A stretch of DNA of 64,000 bases, from assembly GCA_004194705.1 (NCBI GenBank), contig SADC01000466.1:1-64000 (forward strand), in the 5' to 3' direction. The position numbers and the translations under genes are program-made. The stretch is from Ditylenchus dipsaci. Its lineage: Eukaryota > Nematoda > Chromadorea > Rhabditida > Anguinidae. A model generated the notes under the pieces. That model searched no databases and had not been told where the DNA came from. It saw only the letters and a program-made list of their open reading frames with translations. Numbering within the stretch: position 1 is the stretch's first letter; the number at the start of each line of letters is the position of its first letter. This document shows positions 52,226 to 63,753 of this stretch, in pieces.

Positions 52226-55200
52226 CTAAAACAGCAAGTAGACAGCGCTCGTCACACCAATCACACCCATCAGCAGTCGACTGTAGACCATGTGGTCAGC
52301 ACTGTTTTTACCAGTTGTGGAATCAGTGCCCGGCGAAGGTTCTGACGCTCCACTTGGATTGTTGGTGTGCTCAGTGCCATTAATTGGTTGACTGTGGCCG
52401 GGAACAACAGTAGTGGTAGAAGTGGTGCCGGGGGAAGTGCTTTCAGATTTGCTGGTAGAAGTAGTAGCGCTGGGATCAGTGGTAGTGGTAGATTTGTCGC
52501 CAGGAGAAGTGGATCCATCAGACGGTTCGTATTGTCCGGGAGTGGTAGTGCTGCCACTTTCAGTTGGAACAGTTGAGGATGTCCCCTGGGCATGAGTGAA
52601 AATGGGTTCATCTATAAATTTCATTTACTAAAAATGACTTGTAACAAAACACTTACCATTAAGCAGGTGTTTAAGATCTCCCAGAAAATCTTGGCAACCA
52701 TTACCTACGTTTGCATCCAACGGCAAGCCCTGAGAAGCATGGATGGCGTGAATCATCGCTATTTTACTGCAATTTTTCGCCTATTAATGTAGAAAAAAAA
52801 TTTATCCAGTGAAAAATTCAGTTAAAGCTTAAAGAAGTCAACAATATATCATTCCTGGGACAAATTTACCTATACCCCACCACTTAATTAACCTTGTCCC
52901 CCACCAGAAAATCAACTTGGGTCACCAAGGCAAAAAATTTTCATTTGAAATTTTTTATTTTGAAATTTCAAAAAACTGGTCTCAAAAACAAGATATTTGC
53001 ACTTTTTGATCATTTTTATGCAAAAAATTATTGGTATTGAAAATTGGAAAATTTTTTGCCTTGGTCCCCAAGCTGATTTGCTGGTGGGGGTCAAGGTTAA
53101 TTGAGTGGTGGGGATAAAGTAAAGTGCTCCCATTTCTGATAAAGTCAATGTTCTTAGCATTGTTTTTTAGTAAAGTTTCTTAGGACAATTTTTTGAGTTA
53201 CAGGTTAAGTTGCCGCTATAAAAATCAACTATTATTTAGCTAGAAGTAAAATGCAAAAATAGCAAAAACATGATTTAAAATGACTGAAATCTCTTTTTAA
53301 CCAATATTGGGTAATGCAAAAGACACCAACATTTGGACCAAATACTCGTAGTAGTGGTAGATTTCCTTGGAACAATTGGTTCCCGTCGATTTTTCTTCAT
53401 CACTAATACATTTGATCTCAGCATCCATGTTTCTGAAACATGAGATTTTTGGTGAAAAAAGTTTTAGACACGAACCCGCAAGCGGTTTGCAACGTCCCAA
53501 CATCATTTTTTCCGGGCATTTTCTCAAAAGACTCCTTGGCGTGTTTGGTTTCATTGGCACACAAATGGTTTTTGTCCACTCTTGAATATTTGTTGTTAAC
53601 TTTAAATTTTCAATACTGAAGCACTCACGTCTGAAAGCAGTGATTGGCTTTGTTAAAGACTGAAATCGAGAAATAAATGCTTTTGCTTTCATTAATTTAC
53701 TATTAAACGAAAATTAAGCGGGAAATGACTGATTTTTAATCTTTTTTATAAAAATGAATTGCATCAAAAACTTAGCCATTAGTTTTTTTTATTGAAATGT
53801 TATATTCTGTGCAGCAGAAGTATCGATAGTACACTGGATAAAAGATAATGTGGTCAAACCCTCTAGTTATTCGTTCTACGAATTGGTCCAAATCAGTCAT
53901 AGTCACTTAGGTGTGTAACCTTGCAACATAGACCTTACCTTCTTTTTTATCACAGTAGTTCACAAGGTAGACAAACACACTGCTCATCGACTTGGCATAC
54001 TCATTTTCGGGTTCCTCTGTCAAGCACTTCTCAAAACAGGCCAAGGTAGCATTGGATGCCCTACAAAGTTGAGTTTTATCTATGTCCAAAAGTTAGGAAA
54101 TGAATAAATTACATGCATTCCATTTTACCGAAATGAAAAATGGACTCTTGGAAGGCAGCATCCGTGATTGGGTTTGGGTTGAACTGTTCCAGCTAAACAA
54201 ATGTTTACTTAATCAGTCTTTTCATGGATGAAAATGTTACTTGGTTGGCGCAACACATCCGACTTTTCTTGGGCTCCTTTTTCTTGGCCGCTGTTTCTGC
54301 ATTGACCAGAATCCTTTCGTAGCTGGCGCAAGCATTGAGGGTCTTATCGTCTGTGGTGTTAAGCATAAGCTTTAGACTTGAAATGTTTGCATTATACCTT
54401 TCACAAAAACAAAAACAGCAAATAATTACCTTCCGATCTGCTGCTGAAGAAAGAAGTAGAGTCCGGCAATCCCTTGGCATTTCATGACATTTATGTCCTT
54501 TTCATGCACTCTTGGGCTTTTCCTTGGCTCCTTCAAAAACAAATTGGCTTAGCCCGTCTTTTTGGACAAATGACTTACACGCAAAACTTGGCGACTGCTT
54601 CAGGCTGTTTGTTGGTCTTTAACTCGGTTTCCGACTTGTCCGCATCATTAAGCAAGTCTTTGCACTCATTTGTGGCGTTGGTCAAAGCCTGGTTCTCCGC
54701 GCTGAAACATATTTTCAGTGAAAAAACATAAATTTCAAAAGCCACTTACTCTTTGTAGCATTGGATTGCTTCTTGTATGGCTAAAAATCATTTATGTTAA
54801 AAGAACTAAAAAGCTGAGATTCGTTACTTTTGTAGCTAGTATTTTCAGCTCTTTTTATGTTTACTTTATTTTATTTTGTCCGGCCTTTTGAATTTATTTC
54901 AACCAGATTTTTAACCAGAAATTGTCACATTTAGACTTGTTCGAAAGATCTACACATGCAGAATCAAGTGTATGTTTAACTTTGACAATTTGAATTTAAA
55001 AATTAAGATAACAACCCCAAAGTGTCTTTTCAGTTGTTTTTTTTTACCAAAAACAGCTGAAAATTTTAGAGCAATTGTTTTAGTTTTTATAAATCAAAAT
55101 GTTACAGTTAAATTATTGATGTATAATTAATTTTTATCTCTTGCAAAAGGCAAAATTATTATGAATTGATCTAATACAGGGCTGCCATCTCAAAAATTTT

Positions 55201-56753
55201 TAAAAAAGGACATTTGGGCAAAAAAGGACTTTTTGACCATTTATGAAGAAAAAAGTGCATTTTATCTAGTGCTTATTGCCATTTTGAAGCGAAAAAAAAA
55301 GATTTTGACTAAAACTTCAAAAATAAAAAAAGATTTGGGATTTCGAAAAAAGGACAAATCTTTTTCAAAAGACATATGGCAGCCCTGATCTAATACCATT
55401 TTTTAGCCTTTGATCTCTTCTTTCAAATGCTATATAAATTTTTTTTAGAATAGCTTAGAATACCGTATTTCCTCTAATTGAACCCCACCCTCTTTTTCCC
55501 CTTTTTCCTCTAATTTAGCCCCGGGGCTAAATATTTTGGATGCCAAAAAATCTTTAAATTGTGAATCAAAATGGTCCTAACTCTAAATTAGAAGAAATAC
55601 GGTAGTCAGAATTTGGATCCAAACACTAGTGGAGATAAAGATAAAATTTTGACAAGCTAAAGTAATGAAAATACATGTTAACTTTACAAAATGACTTCAC
55701 TTGTGTTTGTAACAACGGTGTGTCAATTCGGTATAAATCAGAAATAGGCACTTTCGTGTCAACGCCCCAAAATTTAAAACATATAAAAATTAGGCAAAAA
55801 AGGACCATTTTAAAATTTTTTACTGATTTTTTACAAAGAATTTGTTGTGTTATTGCAACAAATATGGACTGAAATTCAGCGCTACAAACTAAAAAATAAA
55901 ATTGGTGTTCATACATAGGGCTTTGAATCTTTCACAAGGTCATTTTCTCAGAACAAGGCGTTACATTTCTATTTGAAAATTTACAAAATTCGAATGCTCG
56001 CAAAAATGCTCGCTAGACTTTTTTTCTTGCTTCAGAAAATAAACTGTTCCTGGATTATTTAATTTAAGCGATGGTTTTTTCAAAGCTCAAAAAGCTTTTT
56101 AAAGGGGCATGCCGGTGCCTGACACGGAGAAAAGGCGGGGACCAGCACTCTTTTCTTTCTCGATCAAGTTATACTAAATTTTTTAAGTTTTCTGCCTAGT
56201 TGTTAAAAGTAATATAGCGTGATCTATATCAGATTTAATGCAAAACGAGTGAAAAATGTTTGCTGGTCCTCGCCTTAACTTTTTGAAACGCACGGGCATG
56301 CCCCTTTAAGCGAAAAACGCACGCTTTTGCTCCTTGCAGTAATAGTCAGTGTATCCAAAGATTAGGCGTTTGACGGTTTCATTGTCGACATTTACTTGGG
56401 TGCAGTTTACAAAGCAGTTCAACACCTCCTGCGCAATGCTAAACATAATTTCTCAGTTGTGTTTACTTTCTTTTTTTTAAACCTGCAGGTAGTGGCGTTA
56501 GGCTCGAGGATGGCTTCTTGGAACTTGGGATCCTTGGGGTTGGCATCGTAAAAGGCCTTCATCTAGAAGAAAAACAAGTTTTTTAAGTTTTAAACTAAAG
56601 TTCTGACCTCTTTTCGGCAGCATCCTTCTCTTACAGCCTTTGTTACAGTCTCTGTTACAGCCTCTGTTACCCCTCTTCGGCCTCCACCAAGTGGCTGTTC
56701 AAGTGGATAAATGCCACCAAAAGCACTCCAATGGCTCCTAAGCTTGGATGCAT
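52226..56753 (-). CDS. Secreted cysteine-rich repeat protein with Ser/Thr stalk and GPI-type tail, 14 exons
   Basis: Exons: 56753-56608, 56562-56483, 56438-56323, 54780-54750, 54701-54581, 54530-54430, 54397-54241, 54192-54129, 54079-53939, 53659-53629, 53580-53476, 53432-53327, 52780-52657, 52611-52226. With one base added in the CCCC at 56670-56673 the phases all close to 569 residues. The signal peptide is MHPSLGAIGVLLVAFIHLNS. Three related cysteine-rich units follow: CSIAQEVLNCFVNC...DYYCKEQK, CRASNATLACFEKC...NYCDKK and the region with NMDAEIKCISDEE. The C-terminus is Ser/Thr/Pro-rich and ends SRLLMGVIGVTSAVYLLF, a GPI-attachment type tail. The repeats recall nematode DUF19-like secreted domains, but I cannot confirm this. 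Likely a surface glycoprotein. Its largest intron (54781-56322) and the one at 52781-53326 hold MITEs. The 54581 donor (GTGTAA) is a less usual choice. Confidence 0.72.
52870..53115. mobile_element. CCTTGGTCCCC-family MITE in an intron
   Basis: TTAACCTTGTCCCCCACCAG and CACCAAGGCAAAAAATTTTC on the left face TTGCCTTGGTCCCCAAGCTG and GGTGGGGGTCAAGGTTAA on the right. It lies in the penultimate-but-one intron of the secreted repeat protein. Confidence 0.7.
55177..55387. mobile_element. hAT-like MITE CAGGGCTGCCAT
   Basis: TIR CAGGGCTGCCAT, exact 8-bp duplication ATCTAATA (55169-55176, 55388-55395). 211 bp, intronic. A degenerate relative is at 42545-42750 and a further one at about 58832-58978. 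Confidence 0.85.
55461..55604. mobile_element. TACCGTA-family MITE
   Basis: Ends TACCGTATTTCCTCTAATTG and CTAAATTAGAAGAAATACGGTA, 144 bp. A short member of the family, intronic. Confidence 0.7.
56103..56305. mobile_element. TTAA-type MITE beside a splice donor
   Basis: TTAA at 56099-56102 and 56306-56309. Ends AGGGGCATGCCGGTGCCTGA and GCACGGGCATGCCCCT. On the minus strand it begins 13 bp inside the intron that starts at 56322. Its core is shared with 59879-60098 and 12122-12290. Confidence 0.82.
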
Positions 56754-57605
56754 CGGCTTTGGTTTTGCCGTAAAACTTTTAAAGGAATTGTTGAACAAAA
56801 TTGACAAATATTAATTAAAAGTCTGACACAAATGGCTGTTCTCGACCCCAATCCATTGCTTAAATACAGTTCCGCGGTTGTTAGTGTGCACAGTCATGCC
56901 TGTTGCAATGAGAAAGCATTTGGTGCTTGCAAAAAAAGTTTTTGATACTAGGCCCGAGCATTGCACAGAGATTCATTTAATAATTTAGATGACTGGACGG
57001 ATTTCCGTTCGGTAGCTAATTTTTTACTATCTTTGCTAGTAATCATAATTGTTGGTCCATCTAAATATCTACCAAGGTTTGGTTGGGAAAAGCTGTGAAC
57101 AATTATTGTACGATACATAAACACTATTACATAAATAACCTAAAAAATGTTGTCTTTAAAACTTTTGCTTTTTTTCGTTTCCATTAATATAAATTAATAA
57201 AGCTACTAAAAGTGGACGTTAATTAATTTTTTTCGCAAATGTATAATTTAGCAGCAGGACAGTGAGATAGCAATGGCCCGAAGCAAAAAAAATAAAGTTG
57301 TCAATATCCAATTCAATGTAAAACTTAATAGGAGTATACTTGATGAACAAAACAGTCAATAATATACACTGAATCGAGAGTTATTGCCTAGACTACTTAA
57401 TAATGACCCAAGCTCTGACTGCATCTGTATCCACTTCATAAAAGTACTCGCCCAATCATTTATCAGTAAGACTGAGCACTGAAAAGTCATCGGGATTTTG
57501 TTTCCCACACTGACGAGAAATGGAAAATGCACTTTGAGATTTCAGCCGGCTGGTTGGTTTTTCCGCCTCCACATCTCTAAGTTCCATCGCCTCACTATCA
57601 TTTAA
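56754..57605. other. Upstream flank of the secreted gene, otherwise empty
   Basis: A minus-strand TATTTAAG at about 56866-56859 could be the core promoter of the gene starting at 56753. No further features are visible. Confidence 0.4.
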
Positions 57606-58072
57606 CACTGGAATGCAAGATTGTCCTAAGAGCATATTATGGTGCAGAATTTCACGCTGAACACTATAGTAAAAAAATTGAAAAAATCACTATTTGGGGG
57701 TCAGCTTCCCATAAGAACCAGCCGAGTCGTAAGTTTTGCTTATAAAACTTAAATTTTAAAAACCAATTTAGTGTTCAGCGTGGTCGTTTTCTTTATAAAA
57801 GTACCCTTGAACCACACACCTTGCTGTTGTAAGGGAGGCAGATAGCAAACAAATAAGTAACAGGCCTGGGGCGACCCGATAGCTCAAATGGTTAGAGCGC
57901 CGACTTGCAAGGAGGATATCGTGGGATCGCACTTTTTCCCAGGCCTGTAGAAAAGCCGTACGCGGCCACTGGCGTACGCTTACTCTGTCGAATTTTGAAT
58001 TCCGCTCAAAACAATAACTATTCGAAAATTCTGCACCAGAATGGGCTCTTATGACAATCGGGCATCCCAGTG
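57606..58072. mobile_element. TTAA-flanked element with CACTGGGATG ends carrying a tRNA-like segment
   Basis: The ends CACTGGAATGCAAGATTGTC and CACTGGGATGCCCGATTGTC continue into AAGAGC...TGGTGCAGAATTT. TTAA lies at 57602-57605 and 58073-58076. A second, inner inverted pair (CACGCTGAACAC, GTGTTCAGCGTG) lies at about 57652 and 57772. TTAA targets with C-starting ends fit piggyBac-type elements. Confidence 0.78.
57873..57948 (+). ncRNA. tRNA-like sequence, degenerate
   Basis: ATAGCTCAAATGGTTAGAGC is a good D-arm/A-box. An anticodon-like loop CTTGCAA follows, then GTCGTGGGATCG-type T-arm sequence with an altered loop. The T arm is damaged, so a functional tRNA is unlikely. It is carried by the TTAA element 57606-58072. 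Confidence 0.5.
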
Positions 58073-59022
58073 TTAATTTTCTACATTCCTCTTCAGTTTT
58101 CTCGGCCAGAAACAAGGAAAAATAGATTTTTTTTATACGTTTGCTACCTCAATTTCCTCAACTATTACTTCTTTTTTCAGCGTTCAGCAAACTGTGGAAA
58201 ACGAGAGTTAAACTGAATCGAGAGTCTCGATTCGAGACTATACTAAGTTGAGATTGGACTGGCAAAAATGCTATAATCAGATTATAATTTTCAAATCTTC
58301 ATGGCGTATTTTCCACTAAAAACCATTGATTGCATGACAATCCTCGGATAAAATTCAATTTTTTTCTATTTTTTCCTATGCTCACTGAATATCTCAACAT
58401 TTTTTTATCAGCGTACCTTGCCCCAAATTTAAAACAATGTTTGTAGCATAGACCTCTTTTTCAAGAGTACAATCTATACAGTTAAGTCAGGAAAGCGATG
58501 TGGTTGGTCTTAAAGTTTTTACAAACATTATAATAATTAAGTATTGTATTAAGTATTTTATACAGTAAAGCCAAATATGTTGTCCCCGGCGACTACACTA
58601 TGTCTAGACTTGACTGTACTTTATATTTTCTACTTTTGTAACTACAAAATACATACATACATTCATCAAATGCTAAATTATGCAAATTATTTTCTTTATA
58701 AAATCTCGTTTCACAATAACTAAGTATAGTGAAGACCGTGTTATGTTTGGGGTTTTTACTTAAATTCCCTTCTTTCATAGACAAAAAGCTGCAAATTTAC
58801 ATATTTTCGAATATTATAAAACTTAAAAGCAGGGCTTCCCAATCAAAATTTCAGAATAACAGACATTCGGTCAAAATTGCCATTTTATCCAGTGTTTTGA
58901 CTTGAGATCTCAAAATTTCTAAAGATTTGAGGTCCCAAATAAAGGACAAATCTTTAATAAAGGACGTTTGGAAGCCCAAAGGCATTTTCTGTTTATTATC
59001 AATAAAAACCATAATATTATTA
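58073..59022. repeat. AT-rich DNA with a solo Tigger-like end pair and a MITE relic
   Basis: 58563-58616 is a 54-bp minimal element (CAGTAAAGCCAAATA to CTAGACTTGACTG) with TA flanks. About 58832-58978 (CAGGGCTTCCCAATC to GGAAGCCC) is a diverged copy of the 55177-55387 MITE. No gene. Confidence 0.55.
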
Positions 59023-59518
59023 CAGTTAAACCTCGATGTAACGACTACAACGACCTGTTCGATATAACAGCCTCTTCAGCTCGACTTTTTTGTGTGAATA
59101 ATAATTAGGTTACAGTCGACGCTCGATTTAAGGACACTCGGGGACCGGGGAAAAGTTCGTTCCCACCTAGGGCCCGACACTTTTTTAGGCAATTCTGTTT
59201 TGAAAGTCAAGTCCCAAATATTGGAGGGATTCCGATTTTGCCGATCGTTTTTCAAAAATCCAAATTTTTTTCCTATAAAAAAGCAAAAACTCGATTTATG
59301 AACAGGCTTTTTCAAAAATTTCTGTACTTAAATCGATTTTTTGCTTTTTATAGCAAAAATTTTGGATTTTTTGAAAAGCCATCGGCAAAATCGGAATCCT
59401 TGCGATATTTGCGACCAGACTGTCAAATCACAACTGGCAAAAAATTTAAAAATCGGGGTAAAAAAATTGTTGACCCTAGGTGGGAACGAACTTCTGTCCT
59501 TAAATCGAGCGTCGACTG
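59023..59518. mobile_element. Tigger/pogo-like MITE with one-sided fragment before it
   Basis: 59113-59518 starts CAGTCGACGCTCGATTTAAG and ends TTAAATCGAGCGTCGACTG, with TA flanks. 59025-59095 holds a single end, CAGTTAAACCTCGATGTAAC. The main element matches the body of the split element at 15523-17832 (TTCGTTCCCACCTAGGG). Confidence 0.75.
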
Positions 59519-59640
59519 TATATCATACCTTCCATAAAACTAGTCATGGTGCCATGGTGCCTAAGCGGGTTATTAACTCGAAGTTACACTGTTTCACACT
59601 CATTTTTTAGAGCTCCCTGAGCCTGACATATTTCCAGAAT

Positions 59641-62600
59641 ATGACTATGTTAAATGATGAAAAGAAAAATAACAATACTGATGCCATTGCATCAAATTTT
59701 TGCTTCCACAACAAATTTCGATATTTTATATTGCTATTGTCTAGTCTTGCCTTAACTTTAGTCACAGGCAATAGTGTGGCTCTCAACTTTACGATTATTT
59801 GTATGAACAAAGAAGGAAAGGATGACCAGTCGCTATTAAATTTAAACTCTAGTGAAATAATTGACCAAGGTTAGTTAAAGGGGCATGCAAGTAAGAAAGG
59901 CAGCAAGAAAAGGCGAGGACCACTAGTTTTTTCGTACTCGTTAAATTTTTCATCTAGAATTTTTAAGTTTTCTGCCTAACTTTTAAAAGTATAATAAAGA
60001 ACAAATATCAGATTTGTCGCGAAACGAATGAGAAATTGGATGGTTAAAAAAAATTGCTGGTCTTCGCCTTAACTTTTTGAAACGTACGGGCATTTTTTTT
60101 AACCACACACATCGCGTCTCAAAAATACAAAAAACTTTAGATGCAGAAAATTTAATGTTTACACTGAATCAGCAAAGTGCCCTATTCTCGGCAATTGCTG
60201 TAGGCACTTTTGTTGGAAGCGTTCCATTGACGTATTTGATAAGCAAATTTAAATTCAGGTTTTTTTACTTGAATTTTCTTTTTCTAAAAATGATTTTTTA
60301 GAAATATGTTCACTTTTTATGGAATTTTAAGTTCCATCGCAACGTTATTGACTCCGTGGGCTGCATATACTAATTTTTATTTGCTGGTCGTTTTGAGAAT
60401 ATCACAAGTGGGCTGTAGCATTGTTTTAAAATTTATTTTAATTATCAAAAATTAAGGGTCTAGCTGTTGCTATTTCTTTTGTTTCGATGGGTAGGTCCAA
60501 TTCAATCATTTGCTAATAACACCTTTAGAAAAAAAATTTAAAAATTTCAACACCTATATTTAAATTATAGCAGCTTTTGTGAAAAAATTAAACATTGAAA
60601 TTTTTTTAGCAGCCATTTGTAATGCGTGGTCGCCTCTCCAAAGCAGTGGTTTTTTTCTGAGCTTTCTGAGCTGTTCCTACCAGCTATCAATGATGTTCAC
60701 TATGCCTATAGCTGGTGAATTGTGTGAATCCAGATATGGATGGCCATCAGTATTCTATTTGCAAGGCACACTTTCAGCTATTGTTTTGTTCATATTCTAC
60801 TACTTCTACAGAGATCAAGCTAGACAACAAAGCTATGTCAGTCAACAAGAAATAGCTGCAATTGAACTTGGAAAAATTAAAGCTATTCAAGACAAAAAAA
60901 GCAAGCAGAAAGTGCCTTATCAAGCAATGTGTAAGGATACTGCTGTTTGGGGTGTACTTTCAGCTAGCAGTGGATCACTTATCAGCTACTATTTATTTGT
61001 TCTATACGGGCCTATTTACTTGAACAAAACATTGAAAATGGACATTGAGAAGACTGGTCTAGCAAATGCTATACCTTATGGCCTTTCAATTGCTGCTAAG
61101 CTGTTAGCAGGACCACTTAGTGACCGTATCACCTGTATTTCAGAGAAAACACGAATTATTATACTCTCTTGTATATCTCAGGTATCATTTTAGCAAAAAA
61201 AACTGGCGCTGCTGTAATATAAACACCCCCCCCCCAAACCGACTTTTTCAGGTCAAAATCCATTTTTATGCAATAATTTCGCTATAAAAGGACCAGAAAA
61301 GCAATTTGAATGCGATTACGGGCTGTATAGGGAGTGAAAGGGAATAATACGTGGGCCACTTTTTCGAGGTGGTTGGGATCCTTACAGTATTAATTCTCTA
61401 AGGGTTGAAGGCTCTTGTAAACCCAGGATCTTGAGGTGCAGCAAAAGTATGAGTACTTTGAATGGATCAAACCGATCGGCGAGGTGGACCCCGAAATACT
61501 TTTTGAGTGGGAGGCCGAATTTTTGGATGCTGGGCCTCTGGCCCGGCCTTGTGAAACGAGGGGAAATGCTCCTCGGTAAAAAAGATAAGATTTGAACATA
61601 GTTTTGAATACTGGGCCTACCGCATAAATAACTCTGGTATGCATGTTTTTCATGCATCCAGAGTCACTTTCGAATGATTTGTGTCTAAGGTATGTGGGTG
61701 TGCGCATCTCAACTCCAAGCCCCCAAGCCCCCTGCGCACCCGAAGGGGGCGAAGGGGCTTGAGAGTTAGAGATGCGCGCACGCACTTACCTTAGACATGA
61801 TTCCGAGAAGTACACTTGACCATAAAATGGGTATAGAGTCTATCTTTGCCACGGCACGAGTTGAAAAACATGATAAAGCAGATGACAGTAGCGTCAAAAA
61901 AAGGATATTATTTAAGCCACTCGGCATTTAAAGGAATGACAACACGACTAACCCCATTAAAATCATATTTAAAGTAAACACAACTGTTTTCATGCACCCT
62001 GATAAAAACGGGGTCAGTCCGTACGACCCGCTCTCTGAGATGATTTGGCGATTTCGTACCGTCTCGCTTGACATGCATTACTTCGATGTTTTTTTCAGAA
62101 ATTGTATCATGAAACTCTTCTCAATTTTTTTAAATTTTTTTTGTAAACTTTCACTAGCATATTCTAGCATTGTCGTTTGTTTGAAAACAGTTTTTCCTTC
62201 TGAAAACTTTGTCGTGACAGTTGTCTTGAAATTTGTTCGACTTAGAATTTAGAATTTGATTCAGGCAAATTTTTAGCAAACATTTATTTAGGGATTCAGA
62301 GCTTCAAGAGAACTGCCCGCACCTCCTGACTTAATTTTTTCAGTTTCTAAGCCAATCAATTTTCAGTTTTAACAAAGGTGAGGAGAAGCCTAAGCCATAA
62401 AAAGTATGCCCGCATTTCGAAAAAGAGAAAATAAACCCTGTTTTTCACACTAAAGAAATATGGATTAAAGTAGTCGTTTATAAGAAACATCAAAAAATAT
62501 TTTTTTGAAATAAAAATGTTGTAGTTTGGAACCGCAGGATGCTTCATAGCCTTAAAATTTCTTCCAACAAATTATCACAGCTTGGTTCAAGCTAGTTTTA

Positions 62601-63027
62601 CAGCATCCACTGTGTTTAATGGACTAATTCACGTGGGGGTCTTCAAAGGAAATCAACTGGTAAAATAATAAGTACGCACATATTTCTAAAGTGAAAACCC
62701 AAATTATAGATGTCCCAACACCTTGCTTCAGTCATTCAGTCCTGGAACGCAATCATTAGTAGCATTGTTGTGCTGGTTATACCTATTTTTGTCTCAGTCT
62801 TAGCTCCTGATAATACTCCTCAAGAGGTTGTTCAATGCGAATTTATTTTCATGAAGCTGCTGAACGCTCTCTTTGTTTAGTGGGGTCGAATTTTCCTGAC
62901 AATAGCAGGGTACATGTTTGCAGTAGGCACGTTTTATAGCTTCACTGCCAAGGTGAAGCCGCGTCCTTGGACGGAAGAGAAGGAGTTGTCGACGAAAACC
63001 AGAGCTCAAGCTGTTTCTGCTAAGTAG
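59641..63027 (+). CDS. SLC17-type anion/phosphate transporter (MFS)
   Basis: The exons are 59641-59869, 60141-60258, 60302-60407, 60457-60490, 60610-61181, 62525-62659, 62710-62826 and 62881-63027. The phases close to 485 residues, the usual SLC17 length. An N-terminal cytoplasmic stretch leads into a membrane segment, FRYFILLLSSLALTLVTGNS. An asparagine-rich luminal loop (LLNLNSSEII) follows, then QQSALFSAIAVGTFVGSVPL, the NAWSPLQSSGFF turn typical of the family, PIAGELCESRYGWPSVFYLQ, and SIAAKLLAGPLSDR. The C-terminus WGRIFLTIAGYMFAVGTFYS and KPRPWTEE resembles sialin/vesicular transporter tails. SLC17 members move organic anions, sialic acid, glutamate or phosphate across lysosomal, vesicular or plasma membranes; the substrate here is unknown. 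The first intron holds a TTAA MITE and the large fifth one (61182-62524) several repeats. Confidence 0.9.
59879..60098. mobile_element. TTAA-type MITE at the donor of SLC17 intron 1
   Basis: TTAA at 59875-59878 and 60099-60102. It starts AGGGGCATGCAAGTAAGAAA and ends CGTACGGGCATTTTTT with an eroded right end. Its left TTAA is part of the GTTAGTTAA donor region, so the insertion lies 10 bp inside the intron. Confidence 0.78.
61195..62524. repeat. Repeat-filled SLC17 intron
   Basis: About 61597-61830 is a copy of the palindromic GAAGGGGGC element (CATCCAGAGTCACTTTCGAA, TGTCTAAGGTATGTGGGTG, CGCACCCGAAGGGGGCG) seen at 16886-17264. A C tract (61229-61239) follows CTGGCGCTGCTGTAATATAA. From 61850 to 62520 no coding or repeat signal is clear. 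Confidence 0.55.
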
Positions 63028-63161
63028 CAACATATTTATTGCTACAATTTATTTTTAATTCTTCTTGTGACTTATTTGATTGATAAAATATGTTTATTTT
63101 TCTTACTTTATTTATTTACTAGACATCACATCAAAATATCGAAAAAAAAGTCTTTATAAAA

Positions 63162-63753
63162 GTGGAAATTTCGACCCTACCGGAGTATACTTCTCCCCCT
63201 CCAAATGACCTCAGGAGTTTGAAAAGAACATTATTTTTGAGTTATGGTTAATAAAAATTTGAGTTTTGGGCATTTTGAAATTTCGACCATTTGCCTGTTT
63301 TGGCATGTTTTGGTCATTGTAGCTGGGCAAAAAGAGGAGCTTAGGGGCTTGAAAGCTTGGAGTTGAGATGCGCATACCCACATACCTCAGACACAAATCA
63401 CTCGAAAATGATTCTGGATGCATGAAAAAGCATGAATACCAGAGTTTCTTTATGCGGTAGGCCCCAGTCAACAAAACTATGTTCAACATTTTCCTTTTTA
63501 CACCAAATTGGCCTATTTTCGGTCCTTCCCCACCCCGAAATAGCCCTAAATCCCTTCAAAAACGGTCAAAATAGATATTTTTGGGTGGTCCCAAAGCTCA
63601 ATATTTTTGACTAGAACTTAAAAATAATGTATTTTTTGAGCTTCTGAGGCAATTTTAGGTCGATATGGGCTGTTTGGAAACACTTTAAAGAAAATTTCAT
63701 TTAGGGGGAGAGGGGGGGGGTATACTCCGGTAGAGCCGAAATTTCCATCCGCT
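63162..63753. mobile_element. CTACCGGAGTATAC MITE with nested palindromic-element copy
   Basis: GGAAATTTCGACCCTACCGG and AGTATACTTCTCCCCC on the left face GGGGGAGA, GTATACTCCGGTAGAGCCG and AAATTTCC on the right. The region 63290-63490 matches the right half of the 16886-17264 family (GATGCGCATACCCACATACC, GAATACCAGAGTTTC, GTAGGCCCCAGTCAACAAAA). Confidence 0.65.

Noticed and set aside
52270..52611. Other long frames over the Ser/Thr-rich exon
   Set aside because: Low-complexity codons (ACx, TCx) keep several frames open. Only the frame with the GPI-type tail joins upstream exons in phase.
57873..57948. Functional tRNA gene
   Set aside because: The D arm is good, but the T loop is altered and I could not pair a 7-bp acceptor stem. 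It also sits inside a transposable element.
61382..61785. Minus-strand frames in the SLC17 intron as a separate gene
   Set aside because: They run across the palindromic GAAGGGGGC repeat element, which is present in other non-coding places.
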